A stretch of 64,000 nt of DNA from Varroa destructor (GCF_002443255.2 NW_019211460.1:27748481-27812480), one strand, 5' to 3'; positions 25,134 through 38,637 are shown, counted from the stretch's first letter. A program made the numbers and translations. Notes: generated from the letters alone by a model not told the origin.

Positions 25134-25482
25134 CTGTCAGAGGAAAGTCATCAGGTTATAGAGGCATCAAAAGATTATAGGATACTTCGAAGCACGCACA
25201 GATCAAAAGAATAAGCAAAGTATTTTGAAACAGGGCGTGTTGGGATTTTGAATTACAAGGCAGGACAATGGCCTCTCGAAAGCATCGATAATTGTCATTT
25301 CTTTGCTGGATGGTTGCTTCACATTGGATCACGACAGTGATTTAGCTGAGGTCTCTAATTAAAACAACCCGTTGACGTCTCGATTTATATTCTATCTTTA
25401 GACGCTTTCACGTACGTTCATTGAATACGAAGAAGATGTCAAACACGGTTTGTCTTGATGTGCTGAAAATAAAGTAGCTTTT

Positions 25483-25830
25483 TTATGTCTCTCGTATAAC
25501 ATAGTTGTCTAAGGTCCTATCTGTTGCAACTGAATCACTCCAGCGAAAACCCGTCAAGTCAAAAGTACCTTGGCCACTTGCGCCTGCAACTGCACGATAA
25601 GCTCCTATAAGCTGGCAAAAAATTCGTCCTGGTAAATTAGTCGTAAGAGTGTGTGTATATATATTGAATGCTTTAAAATTAGATTTTGGCATCGTCCTCA
25701 GTAGTATTCTAAAACCCGTACTTGGTATCGCATAAATGTGAAAATTCTCAGCGGAAAAGTCTAAGCTGTTATGATAATAGAGTCCGTCCAATAGATACAA
25801 TTTGTCAGGTGCATCCTCTCTCCAGCGTAG
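25483..25830 (-). other. 115-codon minus-strand frame, possible exon
   Basis: Opens directly after TTGTTAAATATAG and runs to TAA. The start reads LRWREDAPDKLYLLDGLYY; amino-acid balance is natural, but third positions are not enriched in G+C. It lies upstream of, and on the same strand as, the 24.8-25.1 kb exon and could belong to the same gene, with an internal donor. Unproven. Confidence 0.2.
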
Positions 25831-25873
25831 CTATATTTAACAAACCATTTTACTGTACAGTGAGTTCCACTAC

Positions 25874-26131
25874 TTAAGCAGCGGGCATTTTTGCTATCGT
25901 TGGACACACGGATTCGGATACTTTGTCACAGCAAAATGTTTGCCACGAGTGAGACGAACGTTCCATGTTGAAGACATGGTGATTCGTTCGCAGGTTAGGG
26001 GTATAGATAGTGTAGAAAATCGTAAATTCTATTTTAACTACAGGACGTGGGTTTCTACTCGAGTATGAACCCGATTTAAGGTTTATTTCATCAGTCGCCG
26101 GGAGCCATAAAATAAATATAATCACTGACAA
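25874..26131 (-). other. 85-codon minus-strand frame, possible exon
   Basis: Begins near a T-rich AATTTGTCAG acceptor (about 26118) and is open to TAA. A short hydrophobic start is followed by a polar, Cys-containing tail. Same strand and order as the two preceding candidates. No family recognised. Confidence 0.15.
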
Positions 26132-29100
26132 ATTAAAATCTCTCTTCTGGAGTGCACGCTAAATTCTTATGACGAGGTAGGACAGCTTTCGATACATTCT
26201 CGAGATTTATATTAATCGCTTACGCTGAACGCTACGCTATTCTTCTTCTGGTCATTTTTAGCGTTACTTTGATATCACCTGATATCGTTTGGCCATATTG
26301 CGGCTTAATAGAAGACGCATGGAAGTAATATGATTGAAAGTGTGACAGCGCTTTGCGCACGATCAGTGTCATGACTGAAGGCTCTTCGTCCTGGTGCAAT
26401 GGCTGAGATCGGACGCGTCACCTACGAGCTTATTACATATAGAACAGCGAGTACGTTGTTACGTATATGAAGTGGCATACCATTTTTAGTTGCCACTGGC
26501 CCCATGAACTGTGTGTGATTCTATCAATGTACGTGCTTTAAGTTTTTTAACTTCATATTAACTTTTTTTTTTGATATTTATCCTTGTGGCATTTATTATT
26601 TGAGTGTTCTATTCTAACAGCATCATCGTTCTGTCACACGTTAGTTCCAAAGCTATTAACCACATATTGTTTTCTCTACTTCTATAATGGGCAAGGATCT
26701 AAGTCTATAGTTTGTAATAAAGCATTCTTATTAGGTAAAAAGCGCGGTGCGAGCGACCACTCCTACCTACGCCTTTTTCCGTTATAGTAATACTTTAATA
26801 ATATATATATATATATATAGCAACAATTAATTTTACTTTGGTAACCATGGCAATGTTCATCAGAAGCTAAATACTCACTCATTTCTTTCAAGCGCTTAGA
26901 CCCTCATGCTATACATTTCGTACTCCTAAGCGCGGCACGTCTCCGTCGCCAAACGTACATTTGCCTCCCACTTCGCGAAGTGAATATATTTGTGGTGTAA
27001 AAATGTTCGATTGGAAAACTATTTTTTACGCCTAATAATAGTGATAAGCGTTATGCGCGAGTATGTGTCAGTACTCTTTGATTCTATGCTAACTCAAATT
27101 AGAGAACGGACTAATGTTTCGACGTGGGCAGTCGAAAGAGTTAGGGCATTGTTAGGTGAAAGCACTTTGAGTCCGGGGTGGTCGGTTGACAGCGTACGGA
27201 ATATGGATGGATACGTTTCGTGTAACAATGAGTTGCCCGAAAATCGGTAAACGAAAATTACAAGCAGAGGAGTCGAGAGAAGTCGAAATTGGGGGGTCAA
27301 TGGATCCGCACGAACGGAATGAGACTGGATGAGAAGTGTTTGCATTAGCGAACAGCAGCAGTTTTTATGTGGTAACACTCGGCAAACATCGTTGTTTTTA
27401 CACTCTATTATTGAGTTCCGTATAGTCAGTTTTTGACGTTAGGGCTGTGTGTTTGGGCAACTTAATGCGCCTATAGCCATGAACCGGCTACGTAGCCAAA
27501 CTTATGCGCATAATAATAATAATAAGACAATATTAAAATAATTTATAAAATAAGTGTACGATTAGGATTGATGAAGAGAAGCTGACGTCTACTGCGACAC
27601 TAATGAAGAAACGTAAATCTTGAGCGGAGAGCATTGTACATCTAAAATTGTGTATCGTTCGTGTATCATTATTGTTTGATTTTTCATCTCAGACTATGTT
27701 GAATAGTTTTAAGAAAAAAAAAAAGTAAAAATTAACACTTTGGAAAAACTGTTTTGGGTCCGCCTTTTTTCTGTCAGTATCTAATCAATCTATCTAACAG
27801 AAAGGGCATGCTCATCAGTCTATTTTTCTAGCCCCAGAAAAACGGATGGAAGCTTTTTCAGTCCACCTGACTTGAACATTTTTAAAATTGCGAGAAAAAA
27901 GCGAGAAACTGCGCTAATGACATTACTCATATGAGAATCTCATTTCCCCTGCTTTTATTAAAATTTCCGTGTACTTTTTTTATCAAGTTATTTAGACAAT
28001 AAATGTCTAGCTGAAAAAAAACAAGGTTTTTACTAGTGCTTCATTTTCGTTTCTAAATACCACAAAGCTTGTGGACAACATAGATATTAACAAACTGTAT
28101 ACAAGTTCGGATATCACACTATAGACTCCATTTGATTACTAATGGTTGAGAATAAGGCTTATCATACTTACAGAGGTAATACGCATCGTATGTTGATGAA
28201 AGTGACCAACCAAGTATTGGATGACAACAGTATTAGTATCGTTTTGCGTTAAAATACAGCGCTGATGGTTATGGTGACAAATTAGTCGTTGACTGATCTC
28301 TCTGAATCTTCTGATTCGCTTTTCAATAAAATGTATTATAGTAAAGGAAGCGTAAATCTATCATTCATATAATCTTTTAACACAATTATTGAAATCGCTG
28401 GCGTATTTTTTTCAAACGTGAAAAGAGGAGGACAGCATACATACATACATACATATATAAGATGACAAACACTTTTCTAACGACTTGAAACAAGTTGACG
28501 TTTACGCATCTACAAGCTACAGGTCAGTACAGAGTATTTTGCTAAAATTTACTACTTATATATCGATTTCAATTCTAACTATTATGCAATAACAAAGCGA
28601 ACACAACATATACAGCTTTGTAAATTGCAAAAAAGCTCTAATGAATTGACAAAAATAACCTATCAAGCGCTTCGTCTGCAACTAAACACAAAATGACACC
28701 TATTTTTTTACAAGTTCAATAATATCAATGTTTAACACAGTTCGAAGTGAACTATATTGTTATCAGGTCGAATTTTTAAAAACGCACTAGGCTGAAAAAT
28801 TTTTTTCTTCGATTTGACCGAATCGCTTTCGCGCGTGCATACACATAATCACACTGATGAAATGGTTCTACCCCCACTTTTCTCGAAATTAAACGATTTC
28901 GAAAAAATCCAAAAGTGAAAATATTTTTTTCTCTAATCCACGTGAATCGTCGTATCATACAGTTATGAACTATACTAAATTGAGTCAAAAATAAGATGCA
29001 GTAAAGGACAATTCGTTTTTCTACTAAGTCAAATTGGATCATCGTCATGGTAGAATGACGGGCGACCCGTAGTGGTAATGGTGCTGCAAAAATGCAGTGC

Positions 29101-32100
29101 AACGCTGGTTGATCTGGAGTGTGATTCTGCACAGATAACGCGCTCGAAACTGTTTCATAGAAGAGGCACGATCGAAGAAATTGCGATAATAATAGCATGC
29201 CGTATACCCTGAGATATCTCTTTCGAGATAACGCGTCGGTAGCTGGTTAGGAGATATTATAATCCTGAACAAATTTAGCCTTATATTAATCTCCATATAA
29301 CTGTTTCAGTGTTGAAAAGAAATATGTACGGGTATAGGTCTCTCAGCAGTTCTACAAGCAGTCTTGATTGTGAACCAACCATCAATCTTGTCGATATTAA
29401 AAGGTGAAAATTGTTTCTGCGATCGGGTGGCGTATAAGAGTCCTGAAGACGAAATGATCACATAGTTTCCTCTAGCTTCAAACGCCTATTTTTCGAAATA
29501 GACCAGGCATAGAATTACAGATCCTACCATATGCCAGTACCTAAACGCTTGTAAACGTAGTCATCATTACAGCTATTATGTTTCAATCAAAAGTTGTGTC
29601 GAGCGCGAACTGGCTTAATTTTTCATGTACTTGTGTATTTCTTGACTCTACTGGGTCCTCTTGGTTAACTGATTATAAAAAGAGCCAGCAAACGTCTTGC
29701 TGACGGCACTTGTGACTTCGAACTCAGGTGCAACACAATAATTTTGAAACGTTATTAACTTATATTATTATAACTTAATTATTTTGTAAGAATAATTTAA
29801 TTGCACCTCATACGTGCTTATTATGCGCAGTTACATTTTCAGTTGCTAACTGGTAGTAACTTCAGAATGCAGACACATCTATATTAGGTACGACGCACCA
29901 TTGCAGTTTCTTTTTCAAATAGAAATAAACTACTTTATGCTCTGTCGGCGTCGGACCGCAAGCTATTTAGAATAAAACAGCCCCGACTGCAGCAACGAAT
30001 CGAAGCAGAAAAAAACCGCACTATATTTGCAGTATGTAGAAAGTATCTGTGTAATATTAAATATGTATATTAGCCCGCTTCACTATGAAAATCCATAACA
30101 TTACAGGCTAGAGGCCCACAGTTTATTTCTGTATATAATAATATTTATACAAGGAGAGCCCATAAAAAACGCTGACAGCCAATTGCTTATATTATATAGG
30201 CCTCAGGTGGATTGATAACATCTCTGCCCTATGCAGACACTTTCAAATTAAAATATGTTTTCGGTGATTGAAGATCTATTAGAGTCGACACAAAGGGCAC
30301 CTTTCAATATGCTACTATCGACTGACCTTTCTACGCCGATAATTTACTTGCTTGTTAAGGTTGTTTAACGTACGAAAAGCAATATATATCTTGGCAAAGC
30401 AATATCGTCGGTACAATGAGGAACCGAATTTATCGCCTCAGGCCGTACTTGTCTTCTGACTTCTTGTTTAGTATTAGCGCCTACTTAACCGTAAAGCTCT
30501 CGATCTTCCCAGCATCCACAAGTAATAGCTCCACAGTCAGCTCGTGTGCTTTATCGGGAACGGCCGACGCTTGAACTCGCCAAACAGCGTTTAATGCCAA
30601 AGCTAAACTTAACCTTTTAAACTTCAAAACTTTAGGCTTTTTGTTTGACCTACCATTCCCGTACCATGCATCCGAAGGGAGTCCCTCAGAAAATCTAGTA
30701 AGGTGTATATCCTTAAGCCTAGCTAACTGTTCAGCTCAGATGACATGCACTTCAAAACTGGCATGCAGTCATGGTTCAGGAATGTGTGAGGTGGTTCTGA
30801 TGGCCCCATTGTTTGATGCTCTAATCGAAGTGCTGACGAGCAAAGACGAAGAGTTTTTAGGCTTGAAAGGCTATCCCCCCATAACGCTGTAGAACGGAAT
30901 TGATTATAATTTTGAAGTACGGGATGATGATTGTTAGTATCCACTCTGCAAGCCTGACTAGCGTACAGGGCCTATTATTTAAAGATGGTGGACAAAGTTA
31001 AATTTTCGATTGAGTTGCACGATTGCACAATCTGGCTTTTGGCCAATTAAAATCAAGATATTAAATCTACTAGGAAGAGTCAAATATTAATATCGTCTAA
31101 GACCGGTTCCTACCCAATGTCCTACACTCATTAGTCACCCACTGTTACTCATATATGTGTTGTGTTAGCCTGGCTAGAAACACGCCAGACACTGCCCATA
31201 TCTATTATACATCGTCCATATACATACATATAGATAATAAATATGGCACGAAGAAGTCGTACAACACTAGACGTGCAGAGTAACACACTAGTGATAAAAA
31301 ATCGGAGCAAACAGCGCGTACAACCTCTACAGAGGACAATCTTTTTTCATACTTGATAAAAATAGTGTTCTATTTGGGATTTATCTATGATCAAGAAACA
31401 TTGGCTCAGAGTTCCGACAAAACAACTGAATGGTCAAAGCTGACACGGATAGGATCTCACAATTAATGAAATTAATGAAAGCCGTCGAATGACATAAGTG
31501 CAGACCAGCTCCTTCGGTTGACATGTGGACAAATTGGGGATGCCATGACATAAAACGTTTGGCGGTTCATGAGGTCAGACAAGTATGTCATCAGTTTAAG
31601 CCCATTTCTTGGTAATACTTGTTGAGTACCCCTTAAGTTGTCGTAAGCGTTAGGAATAATGAACAACCTTTTTTGATGCCAAGAAACACTATAAAGCAAA
31701 AGATTCTTAAGAATAAGGGAAATATGACATATTCTCTCTGTTGTGATAGAGACCAGTTGCCGTTGAGCACGAGAAGTAGCAAGTGTAAGCTGCAAGAGAA
31801 TTGATTAAAAGGCGAACTCCTAAAGGCCACACGAATATAAGCTTACCTGAATTTTCCCCTTCGGTTATGTCTCCTGTATACAAGATTTTAATTGGTAATA
31901 AATTCAATATAGACTGAGAAATGTCACACATTATTTTCCATTTAATACGTAAATTTGGGGAAATACATCGAATACCCTATTGGTTTTCTGGCAGTTCAAC
32001 AAGAAGCGTTTAATTTTGCCTGAAATGATAAAATATTTTTTTAAAAGAAACATTTTTATTATAATTCATAAAGGAAAACGTTATACGAAGTTTAGGTAAA

Positions 32101-32888
32101 AGTTATAACAATTTTACTAGCCATGTGAAATTTATATTTTGCGTGTAGTTTCTGAAAAGTTGCTTTGTGACCGTTAAGTACTATTGGAATCACTTGCGAA
32201 TGATTAACAGATTCATCGCACTGCGATAGATTAGTTAGCTTTACATTGCTTGCTTTGCCCGTTCGTCTTTACGTCCGTAAGTACTCTATAGAATTTCCGG
32301 ATTAGTCTCTTTTCCTAGCGTAGTTAGTAGTTTCCGTAATATAAAAGCCATCACAAAATTTACTTCCGATGTGATGAAAGCAAAGGTACCGTCTTATTTC
32401 TGCGCTACCCATTCGATTTCTACTGATCGTACTATTATTAGATTATTTTGCCCTCCTTTTTAATACACTGCTACTGCTTTACGTTTCTTGTAATAAATCA
32501 GTAACTTTTTGTCTGTCGATAGACATGTCCAAAATTGAGGGTCAATTTTCAACCTTCGCCCTATATATTTTTATCTGTGTGTGCCTTTTCGTGTCCATCC
32601 TTTTAAGTGCCCCTTCTAAAAGGTGGCAGCGATTTACGAGACGGCCGTTAGTTTCTCTCTGGAGACAGGAGTGCCTGTATTCATTGCCTTCAGGCTTCAA
32701 GGCATTGCCCAACTCCCTTCACACACATCTTCTACATTTACACAGTGGTGTCAACAACCATAAACCCTGCTTCTAGTTAGCCCTTTGCCCTTTTTTCCAT
32801 CCGGCGCTGCATTCCCACTTCTGCTCACTTGTTTTAGCGTTGCTGCTTCTGACAGAACCAAGCAGAACAGAGAGTTTTTGTGCCTCCT
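26132..32888. other. Long stretch without a recognisable gene
   Basis: Contains (TA)n at 26800-26819, a TAA repeat at 27510-27525 and an ATAC repeat at 28436-28454. Open frames up to 140 codons (28776-29198, -) overlap others in different phases and have no motif, splice or composition support. Likely intergenic or intronic. Confidence 0.4.
28436..28454. repeat. (ATAC)n microsatellite
   Basis: About five ATAC units. Confidence 0.9.
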
Positions 32889-33308
32889 TTATGCTGCCGA
32901 AGTGTCCCGTACGTAAAGGAATTGAAGCATAATGATTTCGAACTTTGTAGAACAAGAGCACTTGCTCACAAACACATAGGTAAACGCACGGTAACGAAGC
33001 AATACCCAAATCGGTGTGCGGCCACGTACCGTAAGTAATGCGAAAGCAACGCGCCTGTTACAGCTGCAGTCTTGCGAAATCTTGAGGCTATTGACATTCC
33101 AGGGGCAGCCTGAGGCAGTCGACAGAAAAGATTTAGGCCGAACGACGAGTCTAAACGTATTCTTCGGGATTACGAGGATGTGCCTAATTAGTTGAAGAAA
33201 AGACGTGGTCAAGTTCCTTGCTTTCGCAAGCAACTCCTGCATCTTACATAGCCTCTTAAGATTTTTAGTCAAATTTATCATTACAGGGGAACGGAATAAT
33301 CTGAGCAT
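32889..33308 (-). other. 139-codon minus-strand frame, unknown
   Basis: One of the longer frames in the window. An internal Met at codon 9 begins a helical, basic stretch (MINLTKNLKRLCKMQELL), and the rest is Cys/Ser-containing. Third positions are moderately GC-rich. No flanking splice or polyadenylation signals were identified and no domain recognised. Confidence 0.2.
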
Positions 33309-34748
33309 TCGGCAGGATGGATCGAGGAGTCATGCGGGAAAACCGTTAGTGTATTCGAAGTCCTCTACGTTTATGTGTGTACCATGGATCTAGTGGACTA
33401 ACCCTGCGAAACATAGATATTCTGTGATTGTACGCTTTTTTTGTCTGTATGGCTTATGCTATTAGTGACCTTTTGTTCACGTTCCCTGCCCTCATCAAGT
33501 AGAACACTTCCAAGCAAGGCTCGCATAAAACAACGCTGCTCCTGAATGAGAAATGGCATGACTTTATCGACGATAGATAGTACTCGGATCTATTTCGAGC
33601 GTCAGGTAATGCGGACTTTCTTCCAATCACTCTTATCGAGATACGGATCAGTTACGCCATTGACGAGACCAGTGTTCTACCAGCTACTGGTATATACAGT
33701 CAGTTTTCGACATTATAGGAGCCGATGTTGACGATGATTTAGTTTGTATTATTTCTAATCTGCTATTAAATTACATTTGATTAACAAGCATTTTTCTTTG
33801 TACCGTTTGATTGAATTTTAGTTGAATTTACTTCACATACATTTGACAAAAAAATATTTCTAAGCTCTATAAACGATATTGATAATATGCAGGCTGCGTA
33901 TGGCGTGAATATGCATTGATCAGAGACAAATACTTCATTCAAACACACTAGATGTCTCCAGTGTAAAACGTAACTCCCTCTGCTGATCAGTGGGGAGCGG
34001 ATGTTATCAATCAAGATTGAAAATGCCTTACCACACGACTCACTTGGATACAACTTAATTTGGATGCATCGCTTGAAATCAGCTCCTACCTGTGTTAAAT
34101 GCTATTTACTTCAATTCGCATTCACTGACAGTTATTTACGCAAAGTTATCAGATCTCAGAGGCTCCGTTTTTCGTTGAGAATTCGTTCCGAGTACAGCTT
34201 TCAAGCAAAGGCCTTTTTGTTAGAATCAAGCGTAGCTACTTAAATTAGCGTTCGATCATTGCCAGTCATATTATTTGCGTAAATATAGCCCATGTCTTGT
34301 CACGTTTTCGAGCGTATTCACCATATATCTATGCATACGCTTAGATCCATTGGCTTTGCTAGTAATCTCTTTTCGATCAGACTTAGTATTTTCTAACGAT
34401 CTGAGCTTGGCTTTTATAAGTCTTCATCTAAAGTTAGTAAACAATAACAAATGGAACCGCGTGTCCATTTTTGTAGTCTTTTTTCGGCTAAATCACATTT
34501 GCCAGATCAGGCGTATCTTGTATCAGGAACAGGTTAATGAGGAGAAGTGGGCAACTGAATATCTACTCGAGATACAAAATTAGAGCGACATGTTATTGTC
34601 TGCAAGGCACAACAGCCACAGCTGCTGAAATAGTTCGTTGTATTTTTACGTTTTAAGTCAAAACGGACAAATTTTTTGTTAGATCTACGAGGCTAAATTC
34701 GGATAGTAAATTAGTTTGGTCCTGTATAAGGCTTTACATTAAAACTGA
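33309..34748. other. No recognisable gene
   Basis: Several 60-100 codon frames on both strands without support. Confidence 0.35.
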
Positions 34749-35159
34749 TTGCTAACAGCAACAAAAAGAAGGACTCTGATGTGCCGTTATAGTCAGCACA
34801 ATGGCTCGTCGAATTGTGGCACGTGCTCAGTAGGCCAGCGAAATGGTTTTTACTCGCAAACAAAAAGCGCAACGACTAACGTTACTACAGGTAGCACTAC
34901 GACCCTTGATGCTTACCGCTACCCTGTACGTACAATGAATCTTCAATCCGCTTCGGCGGTCTTGGTCCAGTCACAGCTAATGGATCCTAGTGTTTGTATG
35001 CGATGTAACGGCGATGGAGCTGATTCAACTTTGCCATCGTTTCACTTTCTCGACAACGGAATCCCTTTCCACTCTCGCTCTCTTTGGTTGTTTCTATTGA
35101 TTGTGCTCCATCTCTATGTCGTTGCGACGACCGATCATATGGTCACCCATTCTTTGCAG

Positions 35160-35373
35160 GGTTTGTCGTCCCGATGCATACTTTTCGGACGCAGCTACTT
35201 GCTTTCCGAGGAAGCTGGCAGGGTCGGGAATAGGCGACACCACCCCAGCGGCATCAAGCCAGGAGGACAATGAGGGTGGTGGCCTTTATGTGATCAGCGC
35301 CGCTATGTTCCAAGAAACAAGATCACGTCTTCCTCTGTTCTCATTTCCACAGCACAGACACAGGCCCCTTTAG
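35160..35373 (+). other. Exon-like frame after strong acceptor, unknown
   Basis: Following a pyrimidine-rich TTCTTTGCAG, the frame is open for 70 codons to TAG with G+C-rich third positions. It includes RKLAGSGIGDTTPAASS and an acidic, Gly-rich patch. It competes with the overlapping minus-strand frame. Confidence 0.2.
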
Positions 35374-35554
35374 GCCGTAGATTTGAACGTTTCCCTCGAT
35401 ATGCTGTTTTATTCTGAGGTTAGTCTTTATTTCGTCTCTGCGAAGGCAGAGGTCCGATGGGGTCCCAACCGTCCATCGGTAACAATATCGGACAAACAAA
35501 GCAGGCGTGGTGCCCCCTGGCTAACTGGCCATTACCGCGCAGAGTCGCACTTAC

Positions 35555-35692
35555 AGTAACTGCCCATTTTTGTCCTTGCAACGGCTCGAGAATCGATGGG
35601 TTCCTGTTGCTGTGGTTCTGTCCTGATTTTCGCGACCACGCCGAGAGGAGATGGAAAATATTGGAGGAAAGATATGACATTACGATTTTCTG
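35555..35692 (-). other. Exon-like 138-nt segment, unknown
   Basis: Bounded by TTGTTGTCTGTAG on one side and a strong TACT|GTAAGT donor on the other; length divisible by three. One frame gives 45 codons beginning ENRNVISFLQYFPSPLG. Another starts at an internal ATG with MSYLSSNIFHLLSAWS and joins in phase to a downstream acceptor (CTCTGCCTTCGCAG). Frame choice is open. Confidence 0.25.
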
Positions 35693-35747
35693 CTACAGAC
35701 AACAACTTAAGCCACGAGTCCGTCGTTTTCGCCTAGTGAATGAGTGA

Positions 35748-38251
35748 ATGAAAATCAATGAGAACTGAAACGAAAGAGCAAACGCAGTTATTGCATAGCA
35801 CAAACTTTCTCCATTCTATGAGGGTATGATAGGCTCGAACCAGCCAAAATTATATATGGCCACAAGCTCAAACAATACGAGCAGCATAGAATTGCAGATC
35901 TCGTCGTGTATTGGTTTACTGTTTTCTCGGCTTTTCTAGAGTAATCAGCGGTAGGTGCCTTCACTCTCACAACAATTTGACGTTATACACAAGCTAGCTA
36001 GTTCATGTCGACAGTGTATAGGACATCAATAACTTATGTTTTAATTAAGTAAGCCAATAGCTACTTGATTTTTCAGTATTTTGACTAATTGATCATTCTT
36101 CATGTAAGATGCCGTTTCGTTAATCTTCCTTGTCGGCACTTTGAAGCAGACCCTCAATCTAAATCTGGTCCATCACTGCCCAGAACGGGAGAATCTTGGG
36201 TCCGTCCTACGAGCAGGACTGTTACAATTCAAGAGAACTTAGAGGTATCGCACCTGCTTGTTTTTGGGGGATAACATTGGACAAAGTCGACACTGGACGT
36301 CTCAATTTCAAATTAAAGTGATTGCTTACAGCTGAGTAGAGTACAGTACGACATTGTTGCATACTGCAAATAGCATATTTTATTGAGAGCGGAAAACTTC
36401 ATTTACCTGGCGTTAAAGATCTCATGAAAGGCGCACGGACTGAGAACTGGTCTAGAGACTAGTCCACCAGACTAGAAGTAGTCAATGGTAAGAAACGTAT
36501 AACAAAGACGGAAGTCAAGATCGTTAAGAAACATGCATATAGAGAAATATGCTATGAATAAAAAAACGTTACGAACGTGTACATAAATTGTAAACATCGA
36601 TCACTGTCATAGGGGATTAGGGCTGCTACACACTGAACAGCCTGCCGTATATTTTCTTCTCTTTAGTCTTCTAAAACTGTTGTCTTCAGAGTCAATTCAC
36701 TTCAGTGATATAATCCTTCCGCGCATATCTATATACGGGTAATTTAAATGGCTAAAGTAGTTCTATTTTGTTTAGCAACGATACGGGTCAGATTTCGGCA
36801 ATTACCTCTCCCTATAGCGGGGGGTTCGGAAAAAAATATTTCAAGAGCCTTGATTCTGTAGGATTGCAGTTCTCGCTAAAAACTGGCGCTGGTTCTTTGT
36901 GACATGTACAACTTCTAGGGCAGCGTCGCGCCAGGTCGCACCGTACACTTTGGGCTCTCGTACAGCAATCTAACAAACCTATAAGGTAATAAATCTAATA
37001 AGACCTAATAAGCAACATTGTTTCTGCCAACATGATACATTCTGCGCCATCGTAAACCGTATACATACAACTTAGTACACTGCAGTACGAATGTATCATA
37101 TGTCTAGAGAACCGACAAACAGTTACAAGTCGAGACTGAACGCGACGGAATCACGTGTTAAACTCTGATGACGGCTCGGTGATTCATAAATTTTGCTTAA
37201 TTTTATGCTCAAATTCACAGTCCTAATTTACAGGTCCTGTATTCGTAGGTGCGTTTATATAAAACGAATAAGATACTGTTCAATTAATATGATGAGTTTC
37301 TAAAGTGCACCATACGTTTTTGGTGGGATAGAAGGTCGAATAACGTCATGATGGTACAACACATCGGGCAACGTGCTCGAATTAATTAGTCAGACATCAC
37401 TCTAACATCACCAACGTTCGCGTAGTATTTGTTCACAAGCCGTTGAATGCTTGATTTGAAGACGTGAGATGGTATCGTGCACGCACGTGTCCTAGATGAT
37501 ACACGAACGTGCCCCGCCTTCGTTAGTCGTGCGAATGGCTATCTGATAACTGCGGCAGGTTCTCTTCTAGATTATTCCCAGTTTGAAAGGCCGTCGTTGG
37601 TTTTCCACGCACAGGTCCCACGGCAGTTCAGCTCGACGATGAGTATACACAGTGATGTAGTGTTGCCTTTGTTAACGGGTACGTTCTGGGTAGTTCTACA
37701 GCCCATAGCAAGCGTTCAGTACATTGACAGTAGGTACAAGTGAGTTGTCTCGGTAGCAGAATAGAAACGCTTAGTGAGGTGGTTAGATTTTGAAATCCGG
37801 AGTAACATCGGACGTCAAACTTGAAACACTCTATTAGCCACACGACGTATTTCCCTAACTGTGCTGAGCTAATTATAATGGATGACTACTTATTATATGG
37901 AGCGCTTTCCTTTCCATCTTACGAAAGCTGACAATGCGAGTCGTTGTCGTTTTTCTTTTTAGCTACACAAAGGAGAGCTAGGCATGACGATGACTACGAT
38001 AGTGCACAGTGGACCTCACTTATCTTCTTTTTCGGACTGAATAGCTCATGTACGAGCTATGATAGTTACTGCAGTATGTTGAGCCCTGTTCCGTCGCTTT
38101 GCAAATGATGCTAATAGCTATCTTTACTTTACAGCATCGTGGCCCAGCTATTTAATCTCGTATTAGGCGTGCCTTCACTCGTCGAAATCGACCATCATTT
38201 GGAACCTTCTTCTCGTCAGACAGTCCGCAGTCAGTCATCGACCGGGAAATC
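35748..38251. other. No convincing gene
   Basis: Short frames only (for example 37477-37743 +). Nothing recognised. An acceptor-like TTTACTTTACAG near 38135 precedes the 38.25 kb gene. Confidence 0.4.
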
Positions 38252-38602
38252 ATGGCCCGCTTCACACAGCGAATTAGTAATATGAGGTCAAAAATTTATA
38301 GTAAGATAGATCTTTTATTTCCACTGTTTGAAGGTAATGACCCAGACACAATAATAACTATGGGAATCCTTTGTTTCAAGCTAGACTGCCTGTCTCTTAT
38401 CGAGAGAACTGAGGACAAACTTTGGCAGTTGGGCCAACTACAATGGCACTTGGTGAACGATGCAGATGCCCTACTTAGAGCTGTAGAGCAAACTCCGTTA
38501 GTGCTGAGGATTTCAGAAAGGGTAAAAAAATTAAAAATTCTTCTTGAGGTAGAGCTCGTTGCATTTGCAGACCCGGTGCAGGGTACGTCCCGAACCCTAT
38601 AA
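38252..38602 (+). CDS. Intact 116-aa ORF, copy A of a local paralogous family
   Basis: ATG to TAA uninterrupted, with AATAAA 30 nt after the stop (38632-38637). The predicted product is helical, Leu/Lys/Glu-rich and has no signal peptide or membrane span. Three blocks match the 140-aa ORF at 43.07 kb without gaps inside them. They are RISNMRSKI (residues 7-15), ILCFKLDCL (39-47) and ALLRAVEQTPL (73-83), followed by a Lys-rich stretch ending LLE. The family is not identified. Its layout, a short helical protein with an early R-I...R-K-I motif, loosely resembles N-terminal segments of gag-like proteins of Pao/BEL retrotransposons, but no downstream pol is seen. The final nine residues have no counterpart in copy B. 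The paralogue match makes a real or recently real gene likely. Confidence 0.6.
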   Translation: MARFTQRISNMRSKIYSKIDLLFPLFEGNDPDTIITMGILCFKLDCLSLIERTEDKLWQLGQLQWHLVNDADALLRAVEQTPLVLRISERVKKLKILLEVELVAFADPVQGTSRTL

Positions 38603-38631
38603 ACAACGCGCCTATAGAGTACGATGTTATA

Positions 38632-38637
38632 AATAAA
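38632..38637 (+). promoter_or_regulatory. Polyadenylation signal for copy A
   Basis: AATAAA 30 nt downstream of the 38.25 kb ORF stop. Confidence 0.5.

Larger units (their letters stand above)
34749..35747. other. GC-rich coding-like island, strand unresolved
   Basis: About 1 kb is much richer in G+C than its flanks and holds long frames on both strands. On plus there is the longest frame of the window (34749-35273, 174 codons, first ATG at 34779, with a membrane-like segment SLWLFLLIVLHLYVV). A second plus frame to 35373 is open from a strong CCATTCTTTGCAG acceptor at 35159. On minus there is a 63-codon frame at 35094-35285 and an exon-like segment at 35555-35692. Some of this is probably exonic. 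The two strands cannot both be coding throughout. Confidence 0.35.

Noticed and set aside
28776..29296. Long minus-strand frames of 140 and 83 codons
   Set aside because: They overlap in different phases and show no motif, splice site or composition shift. Length is within chance for the AT content.
34519..34580. NEEKWATEYL resembling the mariner GDEKW motif
   Set aside because: No other mariner motif lies before or after it at the right distance, so coincidence is likely.
35825..35845. GGCTCGAACC, the reverse complement of a tRNA B-box-like GGTTCGAGCC
   Set aside because: No T-stem, acceptor stem or A-box can be folded around it, so no tRNA is called. A similar GGTTCGAAC at about 21811 fails for the same reason.
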